A program made the translations under genes and the position numbers. The notes beneath the pieces were generated by a model. The model did no database searches and was not told the DNA's origin. It saw only the letters and a list, made by a program, of their open reading frames with translations. Positions 33,741 to 41,448 of a DNA stretch of 57,670 nucleotides are shown piece after piece. Numbering within the stretch: position 1 is the first letter of the stretch; each line of letters opens with the position of its first letter. The stretch comes from Desulfobacteraceae bacterium (GTDB taxonomy: Bacteria; Desulfobacterota; DSM-4660; Desulfatiglandales; Desulfatiglandaceae). Where the stretch lies: positions 1 through 57,670 of the forward strand of contig QZIK01000147.1 of the NCBI GenBank assembly GCA_003599015.1. Direction: 5' to 3'.

Positions 33741-35369
33741 ATGGGAGTAGCCACATATGTTAAAGACGAAAGAGATGCGATCAAGGAGGTGATCCTCCAA
33801 TCCGGCATAAAGATCAAGCCGGTCTACACTCCAGATGATTTAGCAGCGGTCGGTTTTGATTACGAGAAAGACCTCGCCTATCCTGGGGAATTTCCATTTA
33901 CACGCAGCATCCATCCGTTGGGCTACAGAAGCCGCAACTGGACGACCCGCCAGTATACGGGTTTCGGTACCCCTGAGCAGACCAATGAGCGGTTTAAGCT
34001 CATGATCTCCCACGGACAGACGGGACTTAATGTGGCCTTTGATCTGCCTACCCAGATGGGCTACGACTCCGATCATCCAATGGCAGAAGGAGAAGTGGGC
34101 CGAGTGGGGATGGCAGTGGATTCCTTACGTGATTTCGAAATAGCCTTCAAAGAGATAAGGCTTGATAAGATAGGCTCAGGACTGACCATCAATGCAGTGG
34201 CCTCCGTAATGCTCGCTATGTATCAGTCTGTGGCTGAGAAGTTCGGATACGACAAAAAGGTCATATCTGCAACTCCACAGAATGACATTTTAAAGGAGAT
34301 GGTGGGAAGAGGCGCCTGGATCTATCCTGTGGAGCCTGCGGTCCGACTCGTGGGAGACACCATCGAGTATGCGATGAAGGAGCTTCCCCGCTGCAATCCG
34401 GTATCGGTGTGCGGATATCATATCAGGGAGTCGGGTTGTACTCCTGCTCAGGAGATATCCTATGCCTTTATGATCGCCTTTGCCTACATAGACAATGTGG
34501 TGTCAAGGGGTTACACGGCTGAGGAATTTGTCGGGGGCTTTACCTTTAATCTAAACGTATACGGCAATATGTGGGAGACCGTTGCAAAGTTCAGGGCAGC
34601 CAGAAAACTCTGGGCCAAATTGCTAAGGGACAAATACGGAGTAAAAGACAAAAAGGCACTTTTCCTCAGAGGGATATTCGGAGGCGGAGGCTCGGGCATG
34701 ACCAAACAGCAGCCTGAAAACAACATCATGCGCGGGGCCTATTATGCAATGGCAGCAGCCCTTTCCGGCGCCCAGACAACTGCTCTCTGTTCTTTCGACG
34801 AAGCCTATACCATTCCAACGGAAAGGGCTGCCCTTCTCTCCCTGAGGACCTTTCAGATCCTCATGGATGAGATAGGGCTCAGGGATACGGTTGACCCCCT
34901 CGCTGGATCATACTTTGTGGAAACCCTCACCAAGCAGATGGAGGAAAAGATTCTGGAGGAGATGGAGAGGATTGAAAAGGTAGGCGGCATGGTTGAGGCT
35001 GTGGCGTCAGGATACGTTCAACGGGAGGTTGCCAGGCAGGCATATGAATATGAAAAGAAACTCCAGGATGGAGCGGTAACCAAGGTTGGAGTCAACAAAT
35101 ATACAGAAGGAGTGGACATGGAGGTCGAGCTCCATGAATATAACGAGGAATGGAGCAGACAGCAGATCAGGCGACTAAAGGAATTGAAAGCTGGAAGGGA
35201 TAACCGCGCTGTTAAAGAGGGTCTTATTTCACTTGAAAAGGCTGCAAAGGATAAAAAAAACATAATGCCGTTCCTTGTTGATTCCTGCAAGGCATATGCG
35301 ACAGTTGGAGAAATGGCTGACGTATTCAGGACAGTCTTTGGGGAGCACAGGGAACCGAGCATTTTCTAA
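33741..35369 (+). CDS. Acyl-CoA mutase, large subunit (divergent MCM family)
   Basis: ATG 33741 follows AGAAGGGAC; the frame is open further upstream but starts there would run into the small-subunit gene. The 542-residue TIM-barrel subunit keeps W67-T-T-R-Q-Y, AFDLPTQMGYDSDHP, TPQNDILKE and VCGYHIRESG. By alignment from memory, Y62, R190 and H227 match Y89, R207 and H244 of P. shermanii MCM, which favours a carboxylated acyl-CoA. Other active-site parts differ. The usual HTQTSG-type motif is replaced by GIFGGGGSGMT (311-321), the usual R283/S285 pair by G266/T268, and SLHTNS by TALCS. It is probably a mutase for an unidentified CoA ester. No MeaB-type chaperone is nearby. Confidence 0.9.
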   Translation: MGVATYVKDERDAIKEVILQSGIKIKPVYTPDDLAAVGFDYEKDLAYPGEFPFTRSIHPLGYRSRNWTTRQYTGFGTPEQTNERFKLMISHGQTGLNVAFDLPTQMGYDSDHPMAEGEVGRVGMAVDSLRDFEIAFKEIRLDKIGSGLTINAVASVMLAMYQSVAEKFGYDKKVISATPQNDILKEMVGRGAWIYPVEPAVRLVGDTIEYAMKELPRCNPVSVCGYHIRESGCTPAQEISYAFMIAFAYIDNVVSRGYTAEEFVGGFTFNLNVYGNMWETVAKFRAARKLWAKLLRDKYGVKDKKALFLRGIFGGGGSGMTKQQPENNIMRGAYYAMAAALSGAQTTALCSFDEAYTIPTERAALLSLRTFQILMDEIGLRDTVDPLAGSYFVETLTKQMEEKILEEMERIEKVGGMVEAVASGYVQREVARQAYEYEKKLQDGAVTKVGVNKYTEGVDMEVELHEYNEEWSRQQIRRLKELKAGRDNRAVKEGLISLEKAAKDKKNIMPFLVDSCKAYATVGEMADVFRTVFGEHREPSIF

Positions 35370-35551
35370 GGTGAACATAGAGTATAGTATTGTTCGTTGT
35401 CACAGGTCTTTGGAATAGTACCCCAGCTTTGCACTGAAAGCCCACGAGTGGCAACGGACGGCGGAACGGAAAGATAGTGCAGAAAGGAGGTGAATGGAAA
35501 CAGGCGGTTCTGGGGATCAAACAACTGTCAACCAAGAAGGAGGTCTTGAAG

Positions 35552-36574
35552 ATGAGCCGAAAATTAGTTATTTTGCTTGCTGCGGTCTTTGCAGTAACCC
35601 TTATGGGCGTTACTTCGCCGTCGCTCAGTTTGGCGGCGGATCAGATTAAACTCACGTACGCAAATTTTCCGCCTGCCCCAACGTTCCCCTGTGTCCAGAT
35701 GGAGAGATGGAAACAGGAGGTGGAGAAGAGGACAAAAGGGAAGGTTGCGGTTCAGACTTTTCCCGGGGGCACGCTTCTCCCTGCCAAAAACATCTTTGAT
35801 GGGGTTATTTCAGGCTCTGCCGATATAGGCAATTTTGCCATGAGCTATCAACCGGGCCGATTCCCCATTTCAGAGGCGATTGACCTGCCTTTGGGATTTT
35901 CTAGCGCCAGGGCTGCGAGCCTATCCCTCTATGATCTGATTAATAAATATAAGGCAAAGGAATTTGAAAAGGTAAAGATATTGACCATGTTCACGTGCCC
36001 TCCGGCTAATATAATGACCAAGTCCCCGATTAAAATCCTGGCTGATCTTAAGGGTGTTGAGCTCAGATGCGCGGGAACGGCTTCTGATATCATTAAGCTT
36101 TTGGGAGGAATTCCTGTTGCAATGCCTCAATCGGATACCCCTGAGGCGCTGCAGAAAGGAGTTGTTAAAGGGCATGTTTCCTCCATGGAGGTGCTCAAGG
36201 ATTTTAATTACGCAGCCTACACCGCCAACGCTACCATAACAAACCTTTTCGTCGTCAGCTTTGGGGTGGTAATGAACAAGGCAAAATGGGATTCTCTCCC
36301 TGCAGACGTGAAAAAAGTCCTGGACGACCTCAGGATAGAGCAGGCAAAGTGGACAGGTGAATATGTGGATAATCATGTCCAGGAGGCTATTAAGTGGTCC
36401 AAAGAGAAATACAACCTTCAGCTTTTTGAGCTGCCAGCCGCAGAGAAGGCACAGTTGCCGAAGATTCTTGACCCTATCATCAAGGCCTATGTGAAAAAGG
36501 TTACCGAACAGGGCCTGCCCGGAGAGCAGATTGTAAAGGACGCAATCAGTCTTAAGGCAAAGTACGATAAGTAA
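35552..36574 (+). CDS. TRAP transporter solute-binding protein (DctP type)
   Basis: ATG 35552 is preceded by AAGGAGG at eight bases; an upstream in-frame ATG at 35477 is less likely. The 340-residue product has a signal peptide ending near LSLA. It then follows the DctP fold: LTYANFPPAP, QTFPGGTLL, DLKGVELRCAGTASDIIKLL (the conserved ligand-carboxylate Arg lies in ELRC) and TPEALQKGVVKGH. It captures an organic acid in the periplasm for the DctQ and DctM proteins encoded next. It starts 182 bases after the mutase gene, so it may have its own promoter, though none is clear. Confidence 0.93.
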   Translation: MSRKLVILLAAVFAVTLMGVTSPSLSLAADQIKLTYANFPPAPTFPCVQMERWKQEVEKRTKGKVAVQTFPGGTLLPAKNIFDGVISGSADIGNFAMSYQPGRFPISEAIDLPLGFSSARAASLSLYDLINKYKAKEFEKVKILTMFTCPPANIMTKSPIKILADLKGVELRCAGTASDIIKLLGGIPVAMPQSDTPEALQKGVVKGHVSSMEVLKDFNYAAYTANATITNLFVVSFGVVMNKAKWDSLPADVKKVLDDLRIEQAKWTGEYVDNHVQEAIKWSKEKYNLQLFELPAAEKAQLPKILDPIIKAYVKKVTEQGLPGEQIVKDAISLKAKYDK

Positions 36575-36626
36575 GGGGCTCTGATTTAAGGATCATCCTG
36601 TCTGCGCGCTCATATCCCTTAGCGAC

Positions 36627-36646
36627 GCAGGCAGGGTCCTGCCTGC
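36627..36646 (+). repeat. Inverted repeat between dctP and dctQ genes
   Basis: GCAGGCAGG (36627-36635) and CCTGCCTGC (36638-36646) are perfect inverted copies. A realistic fold is a 7-bp GC-rich stem with a six-base loop. It sits in the 159-base gap after the solute-binding protein gene. Such hairpins commonly protect the upstream mRNA or reduce read-through, giving more binding protein than membrane subunits. Confidence 0.5.
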
Positions 36647-36733
36647 TCCAAGGAGACCAGGGGAAGGCAGTATTTAAAACGATTTCCTGGTGGAGTTAAG
36701 GACTGCTCCATGGAGCGGGAAAGGAAGGTTGAA

Positions 36734-37219
36734 ATGCACCTCTTGGATAGAATCAGCGAGTGGTTGAGCAGGATAATGACCGTCTTGGGCGGGACAGCTG
36801 TGCTTGCTTTAATGGCTCTTGCCACAGGCAATGTTTGTATGAGGATGTTTGGCGCTCCATACAGAGGGACTTATGAGGTGGTATCTTTCCTCGGGGCAAT
36901 TACCATTGCTTTTGCTCTTGGCTATACACAGAAAAAGAAAAGCCACATAGTAGTGGATGTGCTTTCTGACAGGTACTCCGAAAGGGCAAGGAGGATAGTA
37001 GATGCGGTAAGCTATCTCCTGTGCATGGTTTTCTTTGCCTTCATCTCTATCGAGATATTTGAGTGGGGCATGAAAATTGCCGAATCTGGCGAGGTTTCTG
37101 AAACGTTAAAGGTCATTTACTATCCTTTTATCTTCAGCGTGGCAATCGGTTTTTTCGTTTTGACGCTAAACCTCCTTGTTGATTTCTTGCAGTCTTTGCT
37201 GGGGAAGGAGGGCAGATAG
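36734..37219 (+). CDS. TRAP transporter small membrane subunit (DctQ type)
   Basis: ATG 36734 has AAGGAAGG five bases upstream and is preferred over ATG 36710. The product of about 161 residues has four hydrophobic segments (about 13-35, 47-65, 88-108 and 127-150). The DctQ runs GTYEVVSFLGAITIAFALGY and KKSHIVVDVL lie after the second. DctQ couples the binding protein with the large DctM channel. It lies four bases before dctM. Confidence 0.9.
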   Translation: MHLLDRISEWLSRIMTVLGGTAVLALMALATGNVCMRMFGAPYRGTYEVVSFLGAITIAFALGYTQKKKSHIVVDVLSDRYSERARRIVDAVSYLLCMVFFAFISIEIFEWGMKIAESGEVSETLKVIYYPFIFSVAIGFFVLTLNLLVDFLQSLLGKEGR

Positions 37220-37223
37220 AACT

Positions 37224-38531
37224 ATGAGCGGGCCGATTGTTGGGGTAATTGGCATCTTTGTAATGTTTGCTGTCTTGTTTATCCTCAGGATACCTGCCGC
37301 CTTTACAATGATGCTCGTGGGATTTTTAGGGATAAGTTATGTAACTTCTTTCAAGGCTGCAATAGGGATGCTTGGGCCTGACCTGTGGAACATCTTTTCC
37401 AACTACGGCCTGACTGTAATTCCAATGTTCATACTGGTAGGCGAATTTGTCCACTACGGTGGATATAATAATGGGCTTTACTATGCCACATACAGGTGGT
37501 TTGGCCATTACAGGGGAGGGCTTGCCATAACTACAATCATGGCTTGCGCGGCCTTTTCGGCAATAAGCGGTTCCAATACCGCCACTGCTGCAACGATGAG
37601 CAGCGTTGCCATACCGGAGATGAAGAAATACAATTATCACCCTCAGCTCAATGCGGGCTCTGTAGCTGCCGGCGCGACTCTTGGCGTTCTGATTCCCCCA
37701 AGTATTGTGCTGGTGGTATATGGGCTATATACAGGACAGTCAATCGGAAAGCTTTTCTTTGGTAATGTAATCCCAAGCGCCATCCTCACGATCCTCATCG
37801 GGGCGACCGTTTTTTATATCTGCTTTCGCCACCCGGAATGGGGTCCAAAAGGGCCGAAGAGCACCTGGACCGAACGCATTAAGGCCTTGCCGGAGATTGT
37901 GGACATCCTTATTCTCTTTGCAATTATTATGTTCGCCCTTTTCACAGGGGTGGTTACCGCTACAGAGGCTGCCGCAGCAAGTTGCGCCCTGGCTCTGATC
38001 ATATGTATAATAAGGAAAAAGCTTACATGGAAAGGGTTTCTGGCATCCATCAATGATACCCTTAGAATCTCCTGTCTCGTCTTCATGATCGTTGCGGGAG
38101 CTACTGTTTTTGGTCGTTTTCTGGCCCTCACCAGGCTGCCTTTTGAAGCGGCTACCCTGATCAGTCAACTGGACCTGCCTAATTGGGTGCTTCTGTGGTG
38201 TATCCTTCTTTGCTACATCATAGGAGGGTGTGTCATGGACGCTCTTGCGTTCCTTCTGATTTCTTTGCCCATCTTTTTCCCCCTGGTGACCCAGATGGGG
38301 TATGATCCCATCTGGTTCGGGCAGGTAATATGCATAGTTACAACCATGGGTGCGATTATGCCGCCCATAGGGATCTGTTGTTATGTTGTGGCAGGGATGG
38401 CAAAGGACATACCTATCGGGACGGTTTTCAGAGGAGGGCTCTACTATATCCCTTCTTATATTATCTCTATCATAATCCTTATGTTATCGCCGTATTGGAC
38501 GGTTCTGATCCTATCTAATCTCGTGCCTTGA
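37224..38531 (+). CDS. TRAP transporter large membrane subunit (DctM type)
   Basis: ATG 37224 gives a 435-residue protein with about 12 hydrophobic segments. Family runs include IPMFILVGEFVHYGG, FSAISGSNTATAATM, GSVAAGATLGVLIPPS and a C-terminal IMPPIGICCYVVAGMAKD. DctM carries out sodium-coupled import of the organic acid captured by the DctP protein. An upstream in-frame start at 37176 would lie inside dctQ and lacks a ribosome-binding site. The ligase gene follows after 87 bases. Confidence 0.94.
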   Translation: MSGPIVGVIGIFVMFAVLFILRIPAAFTMMLVGFLGISYVTSFKAAIGMLGPDLWNIFSNYGLTVIPMFILVGEFVHYGGYNNGLYYATYRWFGHYRGGLAITTIMACAAFSAISGSNTATAATMSSVAIPEMKKYNYHPQLNAGSVAAGATLGVLIPPSIVLVVYGLYTGQSIGKLFFGNVIPSAILTILIGATVFYICFRHPEWGPKGPKSTWTERIKALPEIVDILILFAIIMFALFTGVVTATEAAAASCALALIICIIRKKLTWKGFLASINDTLRISCLVFMIVAGATVFGRFLALTRLPFEAATLISQLDLPNWVLLWCILLCYIIGGCVMDALAFLLISLPIFFPLVTQMGYDPIWFGQVICIVTTMGAIMPPIGICCYVVAGMAKDIPIGTVFRGGLYYIPSYIISIIILMLSPYWTVLILSNLVP

Positions 38532-38618
38532 TGGGAGACCGTGAGCAGAGACAGAATAACCTCACTTTTGGTGGGTATGCGGATGAATTTGAAAAGAACC
38601 TTAAGAGGTAGCTGAAAG

Positions 38619-39911
38619 ATGATAAAGACGTTTATGCCTGAGGTGAAAACGGCCGAGGAATTGGCTGGCCTCCAGTTGGAAGGGCTTCGGTGGACAGTTA
38701 ATCATGCATATCTGGGATCGTCCTTTTACAGAAAGAAGTTGGAGATGGCTGGGGTCAGACCCGACAACATCAAGTCATTGGAGGATATCCAAAGATTGCC
38801 CTTCACTACTGCCAGTGATCTGCAGGAAGGTTATCCCTTTCCGCTTCTTTCAGTGCCCACGGATAAGGTGATCAGAATACATGCTTCTTCAGGAACAACG
38901 GGAAAAAGAAAGGTGCTATGCTATACCCAAAAGGACATAGACGACTGGACCCATTTTTTTGCCCGCTGTTATGAAATGGCCGATCTGACCCGTGAGGACA
39001 GGGTACAGATTGCAGTTGGGTATGGTGTATGGACGGCCGGTATCAGTTTTCAGATGGGGTGCGAGAGGTTTGGGGCCATGGCCATCCCGGCAGGTCCGGG
39101 AAATCTTGATATGCAGTGCCAGTTCCTCTTGGACCTTGAGAGTACAGTGATGTGCTGTACAGCCTCCATGGGGCTTTTAATGGCTGAAGAGGTTGAAAAA
39201 AGAGGGATAAGAGACAGAATAAAACTCAGGAAAATGATCTTCGGGTCAGAGCGATCCAGCGATGCCATGAGGGCAAGGATCAAAGAAATTTTAGGACTGG
39301 AACATATGTTCGACATCCCAGGCATGACTGAACTGTACGGACCGGGAACCGGACTGGACTGCGTTCATCACAGGGGAATTCATTACTGGGCCGATTATTA
39401 CATCCTTGAGATCCTTGATCCCGAGACCCTCGAGCCTGTACCGCCGGGGGAGACGGGCGAGATGGTTGTGACCACGCTTAAAAAGGAGGCCGCTCCCCTT
39501 ATAAGATATCGCACCAGGGATCTTACGCGCCTTATCCCCGGTCCATGCCCTTGCGGCTCGATACTTCCCAGACACGACCGCCTTCTGGGAAGGTCTGATG
39601 ACATGTTCATCTTCAGGGCGGTGAATATCTACCCGGGGCAGATAGATCATGCATTGTCGGGTATATCGGAGATAGGAAGTGAATATCAGATCATTCTTGA
39701 CAGGAAGGCTGACGGAAGGGATTACATGACCCTTAAGGTTGAAAGAGCAAGGGGCCTCGACGGATCCATTGATGCTAAATTGTGCAAGAAGATTGCAGCG
39801 TTTGTAAAAAAACAGATCCTGGTCAGTTCCGATGTCGAGGTTGTTGAATATGGCTCACTTCCCAGATCTGAAAGAAAAAGCAGACGTGTTTTCGACAACA
39901 GGGAATTCTAG
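38619..39911 (+). CDS. Phenylacetate-CoA ligase-like acyl-CoA ligase (PaaK family)
   Basis: This 430-residue AMP-forming ligase activates a carboxylic acid with ATP and CoA. The ATP loop HASSGTTGKRKVLCYT, the acyl-adenylate region MTELYGPGTGLDC and the hinge RTRDLTRLIPGPCPC are PaaK-like. The C-terminal small domain with GRSDDMFIFRAVNIYP follows. PaaK relatives act mainly on aryl-acetic and other aromatic acids. It stands between the TRAP uptake genes and the molybdenum hydroxylase genes, so it probably converts the imported acid to the CoA ester that is hydroxylated next. Phenylacetate itself is possible but not shown. Confidence 0.9.
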   Translation: MIKTFMPEVKTAEELAGLQLEGLRWTVNHAYLGSSFYRKKLEMAGVRPDNIKSLEDIQRLPFTTASDLQEGYPFPLLSVPTDKVIRIHASSGTTGKRKVLCYTQKDIDDWTHFFARCYEMADLTREDRVQIAVGYGVWTAGISFQMGCERFGAMAIPAGPGNLDMQCQFLLDLESTVMCCTASMGLLMAEEVEKRGIRDRIKLRKMIFGSERSSDAMRARIKEILGLEHMFDIPGMTELYGPGTGLDCVHHRGIHYWADYYILEILDPETLEPVPPGETGEMVVTTLKKEAAPLIRYRTRDLTRLIPGPCPCGSILPRHDRLLGRSDDMFIFRAVNIYPGQIDHALSGISEIGSEYQIILDRKADGRDYMTLKVERARGLDGSIDAKLCKKIAAFVKKQILVSSDVEVVEYGSLPRSERKSRRVFDNREF

Positions 39912-39948
39912 ACAGACCCATTGGTCGAAAGAAGGACGAGGATTTTCT

Positions 39949-40806
39949 ATGAAGCGATTTGAATATTATCAGCCCCGAACGCTGGACGAGGCATTTGAGC
40001 GGATGGGCAATCTAAAAGGGGCGGGTAAATACGTTGCGGGAGGAACGGATGTAATCGTTAGGCTCAAACAGCGCGCACTTAAGGTTGACGCGTTGGTTTC
40101 CCTGAGGGGTATAGCGGGTCTGGGTGATATAGCTCATAATGGCGCTCTTTCCTTAGGAGGCTGTGCCCTTTTCAGAGATATTGAAAGAAATGAAGTAATA
40201 GCCAGAGATTTTCCCGCGCTTCACCAGGCTGTCTCAATGCTTGCCAATCCCCAGGTGAGAAATGTGGCAACCATAGGAGGAAACCTCTGTAACGCAGCCC
40301 CTTCCGCAGACTGCGCCCCTCCGCTTCTGGTCATGGATGCCGTTATTACACTTGAAGGCCCAAGGGGAAAGAGAGATGTCCCGATTGAAAGCTTTTTCAA
40401 GGGGCCTGGAGCAACTCTTGTCGAAGCGCCTGAGATACTGACCGGAATAACGATACCTGCAATAACACCTGGAACCGGATCTGCCTTTCTTAAGATGGGG
40501 AGGGTTTCCCAGGACATTGCAAAGGTAAACGCGGCTGCGCTGGTGGTGATGGATGGTGAAGTCTGCCTGAAATGCAGGCTTTCCGCCGGGGCGGTTGCTC
40601 CTGTGCCCCTGAGGCTTAAGGCCTGTGAAAAGCTGGTTGAGGGAAGGCGAATTGATCATGATCTTTTGGAAGAGGTTGCCCTTACCGCATCGAGGGAGGT
40701 AAGTCCCATAACCGATGTTCGCTCGACAGATGACTACAGGCGTCACATCGCCGGCGTCCTCGCCAAGCGTGCTCTGGGGGACGCCCTTAAATTTTCTACT
40801 TTTTAA
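39949..40806 (+). CDS. Molybdenum hydroxylase, FAD-binding subunit
   Basis: ATG 39949 has GAGGA eight bases upstream; upstream in-frame starts fall inside the ligase gene. The 285-residue subunit is of the CoxM/XdhB type, with FAD loops KYVAGGTDVIVRLK and VATIGGNLCNAAPSADC. It lacks the roughly 40-residue cysteine-rich insert that carries the extra [4Fe-4S] cluster in 4-hydroxybenzoyl-CoA reductase. It therefore looks like an ordinary hydroxylase subunit that passes electrons outward. It is the first of three subunits, in the order FAD, FeS, Mo. Confidence 0.92.
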   Translation: MKRFEYYQPRTLDEAFERMGNLKGAGKYVAGGTDVIVRLKQRALKVDALVSLRGIAGLGDIAHNGALSLGGCALFRDIERNEVIARDFPALHQAVSMLANPQVRNVATIGGNLCNAAPSADCAPPLLVMDAVITLEGPRGKRDVPIESFFKGPGATLVEAPEILTGITIPAITPGTGSAFLKMGRVSQDIAKVNAAALVVMDGEVCLKCRLSAGAVAPVPLRLKACEKLVEGRRIDHDLLEEVALTASREVSPITDVRSTDDYRRHIAGVLAKRALGDALKFSTF

Positions 40807-40892
40807 GATGTTAAAGAACTGTATTGTAAAAATCCTCTCTTTGAAGAGGTTGTATAGGGTTTGAAGCTTCCAGAACTCGGGAGAAAAGGTTT

Positions 40893-41378
40893 ATGAAAAA
40901 AGTTTTAAGTTTTGTGCTCAATGGGCATGAGGTTTCGGCGGAGATTGAGTCCCACAAAATGCTTCTTCAGGTATTGAGAGAGGAATTTCAACTCACCGGT
41001 ACCAAAGAGGGATGCGGTCAGGGAGAATGCGGGGCATGCACGGTGCTTGTGGACGGCATTCCTGTTGACTCTTGCATCTACCCTTCATTCGAGGTAGACG
41101 GGAAATCTGTTACTACCATTGAGGGTCTCCTTGGGGAGGGAAATGTACTTCATCCCATACAGGCAGCCTTTGTTGCCCACGGAGGGGTTCAGTGCGGGTT
41201 TTGTACTCCGGGCATGATAATGTCCTCCAAGGCTCTTTTGGATGAAACTCCGATGCCAACGGTCCAGGAGGTACGCAACGCTCTAGCTGGAAATCTATGC
41301 CGCTGCACAGGTTATGTACAGATTGTTGATTCTGTCCTTAGTGCGGCAGAAAAGATCCAGGCTGAGATAAAGCAATGA
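40893..41378 (+). CDS. Molybdenum hydroxylase, [2Fe-2S] subunit
   Basis: This 161-residue subunit of the CoxS/XdhC-FeS type has two [2Fe-2S] domains. The plant-type cluster is in GCGQGECGACTVLVDG plus a later Cys (DSCIYP). The second is in CGFCTPGMIMS and NLCRCTGY. It relays electrons from the molybdenum centre to FAD. It lies 86 bases after the FAD-subunit gene. GGGAG eight bases before the ATG supports the start. Confidence 0.95.
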   Translation: MKKVLSFVLNGHEVSAEIESHKMLLQVLREEFQLTGTKEGCGQGECGACTVLVDGIPVDSCIYPSFEVDGKSVTTIEGLLGEGNVLHPIQAAFVAHGGVQCGFCTPGMIMSSKALLDETPMPTVQEVRNALAGNLCRCTGYVQIVDSVLSAAEKIQAEIKQ

Positions 41379-41448
41379 GAGATTGTAACCAGGCTCTGTT
41401 TGAAAAGCGTTTGATCCGCGATTAAAAAAGCAGGAAATGAGGTATTAC

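Noticed and set aside
33299-35369. 2-hydroxyisobutyryl-CoA or isobutyryl-CoA mutase
   Set aside because: Those enzymes replace the Y89 and R207 equivalents with Ile or Phe and with Gln, while Tyr and Arg are present here (Y62, R190). The assignment was therefore left open rather than using these names.
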